64,000 nucleotides of DNA, from assembly GCA_029204225.1 (NCBI GenBank), contig CM055104.1, forward strand, positions 51,578,294-51,642,293, written 5' to 3'. Positions 52,801 to 64,000 of this stretch are shown here, one piece after another; within the stretch, counting starts at the first letter, position 1, and every line of letters begins with the position of its first letter. The notes under the pieces were generated by a model. That model saw nothing but the letters and a program-made list of their open reading frames with translations. It ran no database searches and was not told the DNA's origin. Position numbers and translations under genes: made by a program. The stretch comes from Diphasiastrum complanatum. Its lineage: Eukaryota; Streptophyta; Lycopodiopsida; Lycopodiales; Lycopodiaceae.

Positions 52801-55800
52801 ACTTTTGCTGTTTGTGGTTGGCACTCGTGGTCCTTACAAATATCTTAGGATGTCCATAAACCACTAGATCCATCTTGGTATGCTATTTGGCATGCATGGA
52901 CCCCTGTGGATAGCCTGGGATTTCCCTGCTAGTACATGTTGGAGATATGATCCTTACATATTGACATCATGACTCTGCAAAAGTCGTCAACTAAGTGCCA
53001 CTTCAGCAGTTTATATGTTATTACAATTTTGTGATTAGCTATATCCTTATTAATTACATTGTATGCCACTATGTGGTTCATTTGATGTACTCGTCATACT
53101 GCAAGCATGCTCGCAATGTAATTTTTATCTTAACTGGCAAATAGGCCTTAAAGGCTCATGCTATGTGATCAATGAAGTCACATCTTTCTATGTGTCAAAG
53201 GACCTATGACCAAAGGACCAGATGTGAAGGGAGATACAAACCTCTAGAAAATTTTCTCTCGTGTATCATTGACAATCACTCTAATACAAGTTTTGTGTGT
53301 TCTCTTTTATCTTCTCTAGATATGGATTAAATACACTTGTATGCTTTGTATTGCCAAATGTTTGATAGAAATCTAGAAATTAATCGTATAGGCCGAAGTT
53401 TGTTCATAGACCCCTTATGTAATTTTTTCTCAAAATAGTAGGCCTTACATCAAGCTAATTCTAGGGCCTAGATATAGCTTCATCTAGGACCTACATCAAA
53501 GTAGTACATGTACTATCTTTTGAGTAGTTGATGTTGCCTAGTAGGTAGGTAGGTGAGGCAGGGGTTGCAGGTGAGTAGGTAGAGCAGGTGCCTAGGGTAG
53601 GTGAACATGGGTAAGGCTAGAGAGAGAGAATCAAAATGTCTAGATAAGAGGGCTCCTAGCAGGTTAGTGTAGCCATTAATTTTGTACTTTGATGTTTTCT
53701 CATTGTAGCTGTGAACGTACTTGATTATCAATAATAGAATGCTAGTTGTACTTGTAAGTACAAGTCTTAATCTAGGATATGGTTTTGTACCTTCTTATTG
53801 TATCTCATTTAATGCATGTTGTGTACATCCTTGAATGATATTGAAGTGTACTTGTCTAGTACAATCTAGGCTTAGTCATTCCATTTTGAGCATTCAATGA
53901 TTGATATAATGTTTTCTCAGTTTGGATCCTGTTTAGTCAAAAATTTCTAGATATTCTTCGTGGTATGAGAGCAGGATTCAAAGGTGACATAGTAAATTCC
54001 ATACCAGTCCGTACAGGTCTGTAGATACTCAAATTTAAAGACTTCTAGGTTGTTCTGTGCTGTTTTTGATGTATACTATGCAAATTCGTACAAAAAGTAC
54101 ATTTATGCAGTACAGTCCATACATTGCAGGAGTACATTGCTATTTTTAGTAATCAGTACCTATCAAGTGGTTCCATTGATAATTTCTAGCAGATTTATTA
54201 GCAAAATTTCAAGAACCATTAAGCAGGTTGACTGCACATTAGAAATTTTGCTAGACTCAAGACTCAATTGTCACATGATTCATGCTCAACGCTCAATGCT
54301 TTAAGCTTGACACTTTAAACCTAAGAGTTAATACATAATATGTATTCCATAATCCAATTTACTTGTTCAAAATTCAATGTTGAATCTTGATTGTCGAATT
54401 GTGATTCGTGAATGTGTTACGCCGCAATTTGCCACTTGGATTGATAATGGTTAATAGTTATACTGCAATGTGCTTTACAAGTTCTCACAGACAATCCAGC
54501 AAATTGTGTTGCCATGGGGAAACTTGTACATGAGAAATTGTTGTAAAGCTAGCTACTAATGCAAGCTTTAATGTTCCTTGGTGAGGTTTGTTACCAAGAG
54601 ACCGAGGATCCTTAATATGTTTAAGTCATTCACTAGCTTGGAGCTCTTAAAGCCTGGACCCACCAGGTGTGTTTCACGCTTTAGCCTTCAAAATTTTATG
54701 TTTATGCTTCATGATTTGGAATCTAGATTGTATTTGTTGAAACATGTTGCTTTGTACAACTTGACATTTGAATCTTAATTCATTGCAGGTTTGCCTTTAT
54801 CTTTCTTGTTTCGGAGTGCCTCTTGGAGGTGCATTGAGAAAGAGTTGCACATTGCGCCTTCTCTATGAGTTTGTGGACAGGTTTGCTGCACAGCTTCGCC
54901 GATGCACGGCCATTAGTGGAAAGAGGTTTGTGTTTGAATTAACGTTCACATTTTTACCCCTAATGTTATCATCTAGGGTTAATTACGATTATTAAGCCGT
55001 GCTTACGTGCAAATTCTAGAGCCTTTATCTATATTTATTAAAGTCAAGTTAGAATTTACTTAGACTCAAGTTCAAGATTCTAGTGCTTGATTTGGAGCAC
55101 AAGCTTTGCTATAGATAGACGTTGGATGCTTTTACCTTATATAGAGACATCAATTAGGCAATTGCTTTTAAGGTTGCTTTTAGATTGCTTCTGCTTTGCG
55201 ACATAGACCCAAGTCTATAAGTATGTTGTGCGCCCTAGCTCATTTGCAATGGGACATAGTTGGAGTCTCCATCACTTGTGTTCTCTCTCATGTGTATGAC
55301 TATGGTCTAACAACAATAGGAATCTTGTCTTGGGTTACTTGTATGAGCAAGTTGATTTTCTAACATGGTATGAGAGCATGGTTCAAGATTCAAGAGAACA
55401 AGAAGGTACCCAATGAACAGAGTCAATCATCATATGCACGTTGATCCAACCATCTTCAAGGTGTGGAGGCGGTGTCCCTAGCCAGCTCTCAAGTTTGATC
55501 TTCAAGGTATCAGAGCATGGTTCAAGATTCGAGAGAACAAGAAGGTACTCAACAAACAGAGTCAATCATCATATGCAGGTTGATCCAACCAACTTCAAGG
55601 TGTGGAGGCAGTGTCCCTAGCCAGCTCTCAAGTTTGATCTTCATCTACAACGGTGGCAGCTTTGTGAGAGGATCCAGTGCTACAAGGAGAAGGGCTGTGC
55701 TGCAAGAGAGGAGATTATGAAAGTTGCCTTAGTTCTCAAGTTGTAGGAGAGCAAAGCATGGAGTCAACGTTGTCAACAGGACAACGCGAATCTTCTAGGA

Positions 55801-58800
55801 GAAGATTGGTTTGAGTGACATTTGAAGGACTTCTACATCATCATACAAAGGAAGTTTTACATCAAGTAATGGAGACATTGAGATCAAAGTTGATCGACGA
55901 TTACATCAGAGTTGAGGATCTTCATTACATGGGCGTCATGGAGGATACACATGCATACTTATGTTATGAATAATTCTAGTTATCAACAATGTAAACATTA
56001 AGGGGGAGTGTCAGAATTAGCGTTCACATTGTTACCCCTAATGTTATCATCTAGGGTTAATTAGGATTATTGGGCCATGCCTGCGTGCTAATTCTAGGGG
56101 CCTTTATCTATATTTTGTAAAGTCAAGTTAGAATTTAGTTAGACTCAAGTTCAGAATTCTAGTGCTTGATTTGGAGCACAAGTAGATAGATGTTGGGTGC
56201 TTTTACCTTATTGTCACTTCTCATACATGTTAAAAGCGCAAACTTGGAGATATTCATAACACATTTATAATAACTTGCTTTTACATTCACGCACTGAAAA
56301 ATCCCACCCGATTGTGTTGCCCAAGAGAGGTTTCATATTTGTTGCTATCTAAGCAAGAGCAATTACCAGTCCGTTCTTCTTCAAATTATCTAACTACCCA
56401 CGAACAAATGATATGTTTTCCATTAGCGTTCTTAAGAAGTAAGTTTCAACTTTATCAATAACACCACGGATGAAAAACTTTTTTAATTTTTTTTGCCATG
56501 CTATATATGATAGGCATAATTATGAAGTACACAAAGCATTTTCATGGTCGGTTTTTTCGAATGAACAAGTTGCAAAGATTTGAAGTTGTTCCACTAATAT
56601 CAACTCGTAGGTTGTCCAAAGCTTAGGCATATCTTCCATTGAGATTCAAACATAACTGCCCTACAAAGAGCTTAAACCACTTGAATCAATTAAGTATTAG
56701 CTCTCAATCATAAAACGTAGACTCTTTTTGTATAAGAGTCCAAAGTACAAAAATTAGGGAGGTAAGAAAACATCCCCTCAAATGTAGTGCGGCCTCCTTT
56801 AAGTCTAATAGCTAACTAAGAGAGTCCACTTAGTAATTTGGCTTAGAAATAATAAAATGGTGCTGACAAATAGCTGCAAGTCATGTTCATAGAGATGTAT
56901 GGAATTGTGAGTCCATAACGGGAGGGGAGAGGCGTCTTTGTCATCACGGGATAGTTCCTAGGAGACACCCTTTTCTTCTAGCACCTTATCTGTAAAGAGA
57001 AGTCAGCCCCAAAAATTGCCCTTCCAAGTATATCATTGACTAGTTTGCATTCAACATAAGCCATACTTAATACTAATTTATCCTAGTTAGAACACAATCT
57101 CAACTGTAAAATCCATTGCACAAAAAATTACATGTAAGATTTTGCCAAACTAGATATTTCTCCTCTCAAGTAGTCTACAAATTACAAACCTATTACAAAA
57201 ATAATTATCTTCATGAGGAAAAAATTTCATAGCAATCACTCTAACAACAAGGAAAATCTATTGAAAATGCAAAACCACACACTGAAATGGGCTGGGGAAA
57301 ACTTTTGGCATACTTGATCCGCCTGTAAAGCGGCACGATAAGCAACATCCTGCTCCTCCCTCAAGCGCCTATTTAGTGTTCTTTCCTCTTGATCTGCTCG
57401 GGCGGCTACTAAAATTGAACCTTGCTCTTCCACCACTCGTTGCAGAATTGCAAGTAGCTCCGACGCAGACTTAAGACCTTCCAACTACAAACCAAACCAC
57501 GAACAAGTTATTAAACCAACATACTAAGAAAGTCCTCATGCAAACATGTTACTATTTACAAATAGAATCAATGTTTCATAATTTAGCGATTCAAACCTCG
57601 AACCTCATCAAATCGGCCTGATTTGAACTGAGAAAACAAAATTAGGGTAAAAAAAATCAATTCTTTTGTTCAAAATGCTTCTCTTTTAAAAAATTATTTT
57701 GTTTTGGGTGTAATCTTTATTGAATAAAAGTGCACACCTCTCCTCTTCTATGCAAAAATATGATTTGATTTGAATAGAACCTTCATTGAATTGATGCACA
57801 GGCTACAAGGTTCTCCTATTTATATTGTCATCAGACCCAAATTAGGGCTAGGCGTATGGGTGTGACCATTGACATGTTTTGCTATCAAGTACCTACAACC
57901 ATGTTGAAGCTTCAAACCAAGATATCTTCTTAAGTTAGAAGTTCTAACACTAAGCATTGGAGCCACTAACTTGATTCTAAGGTTTGAATGCAAGGTGTCT
58001 TGCCATCGCTAATCAGGTACCTACTATCATGCTTAAAAACAATTCTGAAGAGTATGACTTATAACAATGAGCATTGAAGCCACTGAGCACTCAACATAAT
58101 CAAGAGTCAACAATCGGGAGACAGGACCCGATCTTATAATCAATGTATGTCATGTATGATGTGACCACTAACGCATTTCGAATCTCACTTGAAAGTTAAA
58201 GTGTAAATTGTAATATCACTAATTAGTCATCAATAAGTTGTCACTTTTGACCTACTATTGAGTACAAGCTCTTCCAAATTCAATCTTCTTCAGTTATAAC
58301 TTATAACATTGAGCTACGTTGAGGCTAATGGCCACTGAGCACTCAGCACTAAGCATATACTCTTTAGAAATTAATACTAAGGACTTAGGAGTTACGACTT
58401 GAGACAAGATGCAACAATCAATTACTTTTAGTCTATCTACATTGTACAAAGTGTAGTTGCTACCCTAAACACTAATTTAGCACATGTTTATGCTATAACA
58501 AAACACTAGGAATAAAACCACCAAAAAAAAGAACCCTTAAAACGAACCGAGCTTAGCCGATAAAAACGTGATTCGAATTGCCGATTTGAACCAGCGGAAC
58601 AGCTATTTACTTCTTATATATAACTGCAACATCCTTAACAATTAAAAAGACAAAGAATTCTGAACAAGGATATCTTAAGAGGACCATTAATTGGAACAAA
58701 CGTTGCCCCCATATCATACAAACCCATATTTCATAAGGTCACTTGAACTACATTTGAACCTATTGGCATTTGGGCATGTTATAGCAAAGCTATAACGTTC

Positions 58801-61800
58801 TTCAGTCAGCAGTGAGCACTGAGGCAGAATCCAAGAGATTATATGCTATGGGTCAAGCAAGGGTTCAGGGCCCGCTATTCTACTACTGATCATATCTTCA
58901 CAATTCGAGTTCGAGCTCTTATTGAGGCAGCTTGCTACTTTAGTAGGGGTGCTCTCTTTCACTCCAGCTGTTCCCGGCTTCTAAATATACACAGGCAGCA
59001 CTCGTCATGATCAGGGCTATCGGTTGTCATGGTTCTCCCAAGCATCTCACCTCCTCGAGACGGGGGATTTTAATGCCCGAACCTCCTCACGACAGTCAGA
59101 GTTTTATGACACCACCGACCAGCTCCGTGTTCATGCCCTCGACAGCGATGAGTGGGAGTAACCAGGGTTTCAGAGGACAGCTTGGGACCTATTACCCCCT
59201 ACGGTGAGCATTTATTGCAGTTTAGAGAGGCCCATGAGTTAGCCATTTACGATGGCCTAACTTGCTGGCTAGACTCTAGCAGATATACTTGTCATCCCCA
59301 CAGTGGTGGACATAGTGTCATTGATTATCTCATGGGTTCACCATCCTCCATACCTCTCATCTCTGATTTTCATATCTCTCCCACCACCTTCTCTGATCAT
59401 TCTTTTCTCTCCTTCGCTATTCCGCCTTCCACCTCCCCAGCCATCGTCCCATCCCTTGCTTACCCGTGCACCCCGATATACATTCGGCTCTCTATATACG
59501 CCGGTCTACCAGGAGTCTTTGGCCTCCCTACTCCACTCCTTTCCCCACAATAATACAGTCGAGACTCAAGCTGCTTTCCTTACCACCTCTCTTCATACCA
59601 CCGCTTCCCTAGCCTTTCCGTCTGAACCCCATATAGGCAAGCACACACATTCCCATCGCTCCGTCCTCTACACCCCCCGTGGTATGATGCCAAATGTCGC
59701 TCTCTTCATCACCTTGTCACCCATGCTCGTACTCATGATCCTCACCTTCTCCGCTCAGATGATGACGACTTACCTACCCATAGAGATCAGAGACAATGTC
59801 CCACTCATACTCATATTGCAGCACGAGCTACTCGACCTATCACGAGGAGACATCATCCTCCTAGACGACGTCAGCGACCACCAGCGGTCCTTCATGTTGA
59901 AGCCCGTTTAACATCTTTCTATAGCATCAACAAGACAGGATTGGATGACAGTGTCATACCTTTCATGACATTTAGCCATAAATATGCTCCCACATGTTTC
60001 ATATTTCATAATCTCTCGGTGTGTTACTCTAATGGTACGCGAGATGTTCATATTGCGGAGAGATTGATACGGGACATCCCATTATTCTACCTCTCAGCCA
60101 TTGATTACTTCCTTCTTTACTAGGCGGAGATCGCGTGATTTAGTGCATGAGGATGATGATTACGATGACGACGAGGATTATAGCCGCTTACATGCTCATA
60201 GAGATCAGAGACAATGTACTTCCCACCATCACGTTACTGCCAGGATCACCAGACATCTTACACAGAGACGTACTACTACACATGCTCATGCTCATAGACG
60301 ACGTCAGCAGGCTCCAGTGCTTTCTCATATTACGGCTCGCTTTACATCTTTCTACAGCAGCAACATCAACACAGTCTTGACATCTTGACATGGATACTTA
60401 TAATTATTATGCACACACACTCTCGCATACGTGTCTATTTGAGTTTGTACTAGATGTTTTCTTTATTACAGTTTTGGAAACATTTTATACGCTCCCATGG
60501 TTACCACATACTTGACATGTACTTCATTAGTCTTATATGCCTTTTGGCATGGAAAAGACATTAATAAAGCTTTCTTTCTCTCTCTCCACCCCCTAGCTTA
60601 TTGGCCTTATTCGAGCAACTATACGTGCCATCCCCACAGTGGCAAACAAAGTGTCATCGACTACCCCATGGGGTCACCGGCCCTATTCCCATTGATCTCA
60701 CCCTTCTAGATTCTCCCCACTACTCTCTCTGACCACTCTTTCATGTCTTTCCATCTGGTTTATACTAACCTCACCACCTTCGTCCCACTCCTCCATTGAC
60801 CGTGCACCCAAATATACTTTCACACACACCTATATCAAGACGTACCAAGAGGCCCTTACTTCCTTACTGCATTACTTTCCCCATGATAGCCCATTGGAAG
60901 CACAGGCTGACTTTCTCACCACATCACTTCATATTGCTACTTCGTTGTCCTTCCCATCCAAAACCTGTCAATGTCCTTCCAACTCCTCTCGTCCCACTCG
61001 ACCTCCTTGGTTTAATGATGAATGTCGCTCCTTACACCTCTGTGTTGCCCATATCTGCCTTTGCAAGTGACTCGATAGATTTTATATCACAGCGGGACAT
61101 TATGTTCTTTACAGAGACACAGTCAGTACAAAGGACTGCCACACTTCCAGGGTTTTGTTTGGGACTCGGTTTTCGATAAAGACTAGATCCGCTGGTGATA
61201 GAGGATCGGTGGGATTGCATGCCTTTACAAAGATTCATTGAAGTCCATCATAGAGGTGGTTAGACATGATGAGCAAGCATGTTACCTTTCGATCCAATTA
61301 TTGGGTAGACATACTGGGTTGGACTGAGACTTTTACATTGCAGCTTGCTATTTTCCTCCAGAGACATCAGCCTTTTCAGATAGTGTGTTTTCCTTAGAAT
61401 TTTTTAAATTATCCTAAAAATTTGTGTGAAGTTCAAAATAGAAATAATGTGTATGTATCACAAGCAATTGACGTCAGGTTGTCTTCACACAATGACTGTC
61501 TGAATCATGACCTTCAGAAAAGTATTCAATTGTTTTGAAACTATGAAGGATCTTTTACTACACAAAACGAGCATCCTCATTTGTTACTCAAAATCATAAA
61601 ATCAAAATGTAAAAGCACAGGTGAGGTCGTTTAATGTTGCTGCCAATTCAGTCCATTTTACAAGGAATGCTCGAAACAAAGCCTAAAAAAAGTCCCTTGT
61701 CATGAAACGCATTGGGATCATACTTATTGCTTATATTTTCTTTGAAAGAAAAGATATCGTCCAATGCACCTATACCAAACCCAGAAAAAAAAGTACCTAA

Positions 61801-62812
61801 GCTTAAAGTTCCTGAATAAGGACAGAATCAGTATATTGATTACCACCTGCTGCAGAAGGGCGATACGTTGGTTCGAAGATGACATAACAACAGCACAGAA
61901 AGGAAACGTAGAGGCTCTCAAGCTGTTGCTCATTTGGAAACCCTCGCTCGATCGCACATCTGCACCCCATGATACAAAATTTTCGTTGACAAACTGCACT
62001 ACTGCCTCTGCACACAGCGTTCGTTCACAAAAAGCAGGAGAATCGACATGTTCGGGTGAGTGAAGGTAGACAAACAACAGTTTGAATTCGGCTGTAGCTC
62101 GCCTTAGGGCATCCATGAACGTTGTGGTTTGAAAATGGGGATGGTAATCACCGTATTCCCTCTCGAAATTCCTCACAAACGACGATGCCTCTGCTGCACC
62201 AACAGGCAGCGGCAACAGAGAGGCCCTACCATCAGCAACCCTACCCTCCGACCATCTGAGTGCACCCAATGAATATGAAATCGCCCCACCAGCAATCGAC
62301 ATCCCCATTCCCATTGCACTATACATGATATTATAGCTTCCTCTGATGATTGAGAAAGGCAAGGTCACCAGCTTCCATAGCAAAGTAGAATATATATGAT
62401 TTGTAGCCACATGGCCATTTATTTCGGAAGCCAGGAGGAGTTCATCTTCATGCTGCGCTGAAACGGCATAGTGTGATGATGATGCAGTCCTTCCTGAGGT
62501 TCCAGGAGCTGCAGGAAGACCATCAACATTTGCAGAATTAGTAAAATTAGTTTTAGGGTTAGAATTTGTAAGCCTATCAGAGAAAGACGCTGAACCTGCT
62601 GCTGCTGCCTGTTGTTCATCAGGATGAGGCGCTGAAGCAGGGCCGATGGCTGCACTGTCACGGGGCCGCATGTCCACCATTGCACTGATTGCGGCATCCA
62701 GATTCCAGCCGTGAGCTTCCAGAATCTGCGTGGAAAGTGCTAGGTCTTGTATCCCTGTGGCGTCGTGGAAGTATGCTAGCTTATGTTCCAAGGATTCCAT
62801 GGAATCCGCCAT
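49809..62812 (-). CDS. PUX10: Plant UBX domain-containing protein 10 homologue, 524 aa, four exons
   Basis: Exons: 62812-61847 (322 codons), 57484-57314 (57), 50568-50365 (68), 50042-49809 (77 plus stop). All introns are GT-AG and phase 0. The product aligns end to end with Arabidopsis PUX10. A UBA-like domain (about 9-47, KLAYFHDATG...EAHGWNLDAAI) is followed by a variable Ala/Ser linker. A hydrophobic hairpin (about 144-186, GMGMSIAGGAISYSLG) anchors the protein in lipid droplets. The UAS thioredoxin-like domain covers about 216-360 (FVNENFVSWGADVRSSEG). A Glu/Arg/Ala coiled coil spans about 365-430. The UBX domain (448-524) has the CDC48-binding FPR loop in SNFPRTVY. In Arabidopsis PUX10 recruits CDC48A to lipid droplets to extract ubiquitinated oleosins. 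The frame is intact although introns 1 and 2 (4362 and 6745 bp) hold several transposon fragments. Confidence 0.95.
50569..54540. other. PUX10 intron 2, distal part
   Basis: Mostly unassigned. A GATGAGGCA/CATGAGGCA motif recurs several times at 52210-52330. A TGGTATGAGAGCAGG string at 53961 resembles a Copia primer site, so the preceding few hundred bp may be a solo or decayed LTR. No protein remnant was recognised. Confidence 0.4.
54560..54780 (+). mobile_element. hAT transposase fragment
   Basis: A frame reading ILNMFKSFTSLELLKPGPTR then CVSRF and MLHDLESRLYLLKHV resembles the DUF659 region of plant hAT transposases (LLRPG.TRFAT..L.LQ.L). It is a short isolated piece in PUX10 intron 2. Confidence 0.45.
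54780..54930 (+). other. Exon-like unidentified frame
   Basis: The frame VPLGGALRKSCTLRLLYEFV then DRFAAQLRRC follows an AG acceptor-like site and stops at the LTR border. It is unlike the AT-rich surroundings. It may be a captured gene exon; I do not recognise it. Confidence 0.25.
54931..56210 (+). mobile_element. Short non-autonomous LTR element in PUX10 intron 2
   Basis: The 5' LTR, 54931-55365, begins TGTTTGAATTAACG and ends TAACA. The primer site TGGTATGAGAGC (55366) abuts it, with C-to-G relative to the tRNA-Met consensus. The interior is only about 640 bp and ends in the purine tract TAAGGGGGAG (55999-56008). The 3' LTR starts TGTCAGAATTAGCG at 56009 and is truncated near 56210. The first 278 bp of the interior are a tandem duplication. 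There is no gag or pol, so it would have needed a partner element. Confidence 0.7.
55367..55643 (+). repeat. 139-bp tandem duplication including the primer-binding site
   Basis: Copy 1 is 55367-55505 and copy 2 is 55506-55643, about 95% alike. Copy 2 keeps the canonical GGTATCAGAGC; copy 1, next to the LTR, has GGTATGAGAGC. Confidence 0.85.
56211..57313. other. PUX10 intron 2, proximal part
   Basis: AT-rich intronic sequence up to exon 2, nothing recognised. Confidence 0.4.
57570..58610. mobile_element. Possible inverted-repeat element in PUX10 intron 1
   Basis: CGATTCAAACCTCGAACC and AATCGGCCTGATTTGAACTG near the left edge are mirrored by CGTGATTCGAATTGCCGATT and GAACCAGCGGAAC near 58590. 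The style is that of the segment at 11346-12113. The interior is noncoding. Ends and target duplication are not resolved. Confidence 0.3.
58868..61390 (+). mobile_element. Scrambled, duplicated LINE fragments in PUX10 intron 1
   Basis: An RT scrap (RYSTTDHIFTIRVRALIE, about 58875-58930) precedes an endonuclease fragment with the GDFNAR motif (59067) and GGHSVIDYLMGSPSSIPLIS (about 59310). Linker sequence follows (WYDAKCRSLHHLVTHART, about 59680). Related linker (HAHRDQRQC..., 60180-60390) and endonuclease pieces (YTCHPHSGKQSVIDY, 60620) recur, then a second linker copy (WFNDECRSLHLCV, 61010). Order and copy number show repeated insertion or tandem duplication. Frameshifts occur throughout. 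Confidence 0.6.
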
Positions 62813-62884
62813 CTCTATGTGTCTTCTCCTCCTTACTACTAATGTTCTGTCTCTCTCTCACATAACATCCTCTTTGCTACCATA

Positions 62885-62886
<2 letters not shown>

Positions 62887-62939
<53 letters not shown>
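62887..62939. repeat. (CT)n microsatellite upstream of PUX10
   Basis: About 25 CT units lie 75-127 bp upstream of the PUX10 ATG and read (GA)n on the sense strand. They probably sit in the 5' UTR or core promoter. Confidence 0.9.
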
Positions 62940-62942
<3 letters not shown>

Positions 62943-63089
62943 GTCACATTATTGCTGGCAAATGAGTAATTTATCACAATGGACGGGCACACCATAGGAA
63001 TGGCACTCCCAAGGATGGCTATTGCCAGGGAGTTGGTGGGCCGGGGAACATCTGGAGGCCCCATCCACAACCACATCCACACAATCTTC

Positions 63090-64000
63090 AGATCGGAATG
63101 TGGAACTGTGATGGTATACACTCTTCATCCACTACTTGTGACCTAATTAATTTCATTAGCGGACATGATTTTCTTCTTTTCATGGAGACTCGTGAGAGTG
63201 AGCATATAGGACTACCAAGGAAATAGATGACATTCAGTATATAGACCAAATAATAGATCAGTGAGGGGATGCGGTTCTGGTGGGGTTGCTTGTTTATTAG
63301 AGAATCACCAAATCATCAATTTTAGTAGGAATGATGAGCATGCATGCTATGTTTGGATTCACATTGATAGACAAGTTATTGGTTTGGATAGGGATCTCCT
63401 TGCTGCTACATGCTACTTTCCCTATGAGTCATCGTTTACGTTGAAGGTATTGTCTCTCCTTAGATATTGAAGATTGTCTCTCCTTAGATATTGTCTCTCT
63501 TTACAGATATTGTCTCTCCTTAGATATTGAAGGTATTGTCTCTCCGTACGTTGAAGGTATTGTCTCTCCTTAGATATTGTCAAATTTGCAAAGAGATGAC
63601 ATATTTTTCTCACGAGGGATTTTATTTCCAAGCCTCATGACAATCAAATTTCCATGATGCTACCAGCTACGTGTTCATGTCGTTAACAGTGATGATTTTG
63701 GAGTTACCAAGATATCCAATGACAACTTGGGACCTATTACCTCATATGGTGAGTACTTGTTGCAACTGGGAGAAGCCCATGAGTTAGCCATTTACAATGG
63801 CTTAGCTTGTTGGCCAGATTCTGGCAAGTATACTTGTCACCCTTACAATGGAGGTCATAGTTTCGTTGATTATCTCATGGGTTCACCATACTCCATCCCT
63901 CTCATTTCCTAATTTTGTATCTTTTCTACTACCCTCCCTCGCCGAGCATTCTCTCTTCCATTTTGGTCTTGGCACTCTCACATCACCCCAATCATATTCT
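63090..64000 (+). mobile_element. LINE endonuclease fragment upstream of PUX10
   Basis: Remnants of an EEP endonuclease in order: MWNCDGIH...LINFISGHDFLLFMETRES (63099-63195), WIHIDRQVIGLDRDLLAATC (63345-63420), then after a minisatellite GEYLLQLGEAHELAIYNG and YTCHPYNGGHSFVDYLMGS (63750-63890). The last part is a close relative of the copy at 59200-59390. Stops interrupt it and it runs off the right edge. Confidence 0.6.
63438..63585. repeat. Minisatellite, unit about 20-24 bp
   Basis: ATTGTCTCTCCTTAGATATT recurs about seven times with variable GAAGGT or ACAG spacers. It interrupts the LINE endonuclease between ACYFPYESS and the sequence after 63590. Confidence 0.8.

Noticed and set aside
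63438-63585. CRISPR-like repeat array
   Set aside because: Units are adjacent or nearly so, spacers are not uniform, and this is plant nuclear DNA with no cas genes.

Overview
This window is nuclear DNA of a land plant, most likely a flowering plant. It holds two conserved multi-exon plant genes, both on the minus strand, with GT-AG introns of several kb. Almost everything else is retrotransposons and DNA transposons of very different ages. No rRNA, tRNA, CRISPR array or bacterial-type feature was seen. The species cannot be named from the sequence.

Layout. (1) 1-13,154: the 5' two thirds of a DEFECTIVE IN EXINE FORMATION 1 (DEX1) homologue. It has six exons in the window, joined in perfect phase into 468 codons, and continues past the left edge. 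Its introns carry Copia relics, two related hAT-like non-autonomous elements and a duplicated Copia tail. (2) 13.2-49.8 kb: about 36 kb of transposons between the genes. In order these are: a Copia relic (14.0-16.05 kb); a decayed DNA transposon with a Ptta/En/Spm-type transposase exon pair (minus) and a divergent SET-domain pseudogene (plus) (16.05-27.3 kb); a very young, apparently complete Copia element (18,331-24,489) inserted between those two genes; an older Copia element (28,404-34,243) with a target-site duplication and odd LTR ends; a Gypsy 5' LTR/primer-site relic (about 35.2-36.1 kb); an internally deleted Copia (about 37.1-39.74 kb); two Gypsy relics (39.75-43.25 kb), the second with a chromodomain-like end; and a 4.3-kb element with 172-bp LTRs and no recognisable polymerase (44,063-48,383). 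(3) 49,809-62,812: a complete PUX10 homologue (UBA-like, hydrophobic hairpin, UAS, coiled coil, UBX; 524 aa in four exons). Its two large introns hold hAT, short LTR-element and LINE fragments. (4) 62.9-64.0 kb: a GA microsatellite just upstream of PUX10, then another LINE endonuclease fragment.

How it fits together. DEX1 is a membrane-anchored, calcium-binding propeller protein needed for pollen-wall patterning. PUX10 recruits CDC48/p97 to lipid droplets for protein extraction. Both are single-copy housekeeping or developmental genes, not part of a cluster. Their reading frames stay intact although their introns have absorbed many kb of transposons. The intergenic part is a layered insertion record. 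LTR pairs range from one substitution in about 680 bp to 5-8% divergence, and one hAT-like element is nested in a Copia relic nested in a DEX1 intron.

The best candidates for something little described are the SET-domain gene inside the DNA transposon with its GCCACGCGTGGC palindromes, the hAT-like family with repeated GAAACGC/GGAACG termini, the Copia element whose LTRs lack TG...CA ends, and a short LTR element with a tandemly duplicated primer-binding region.
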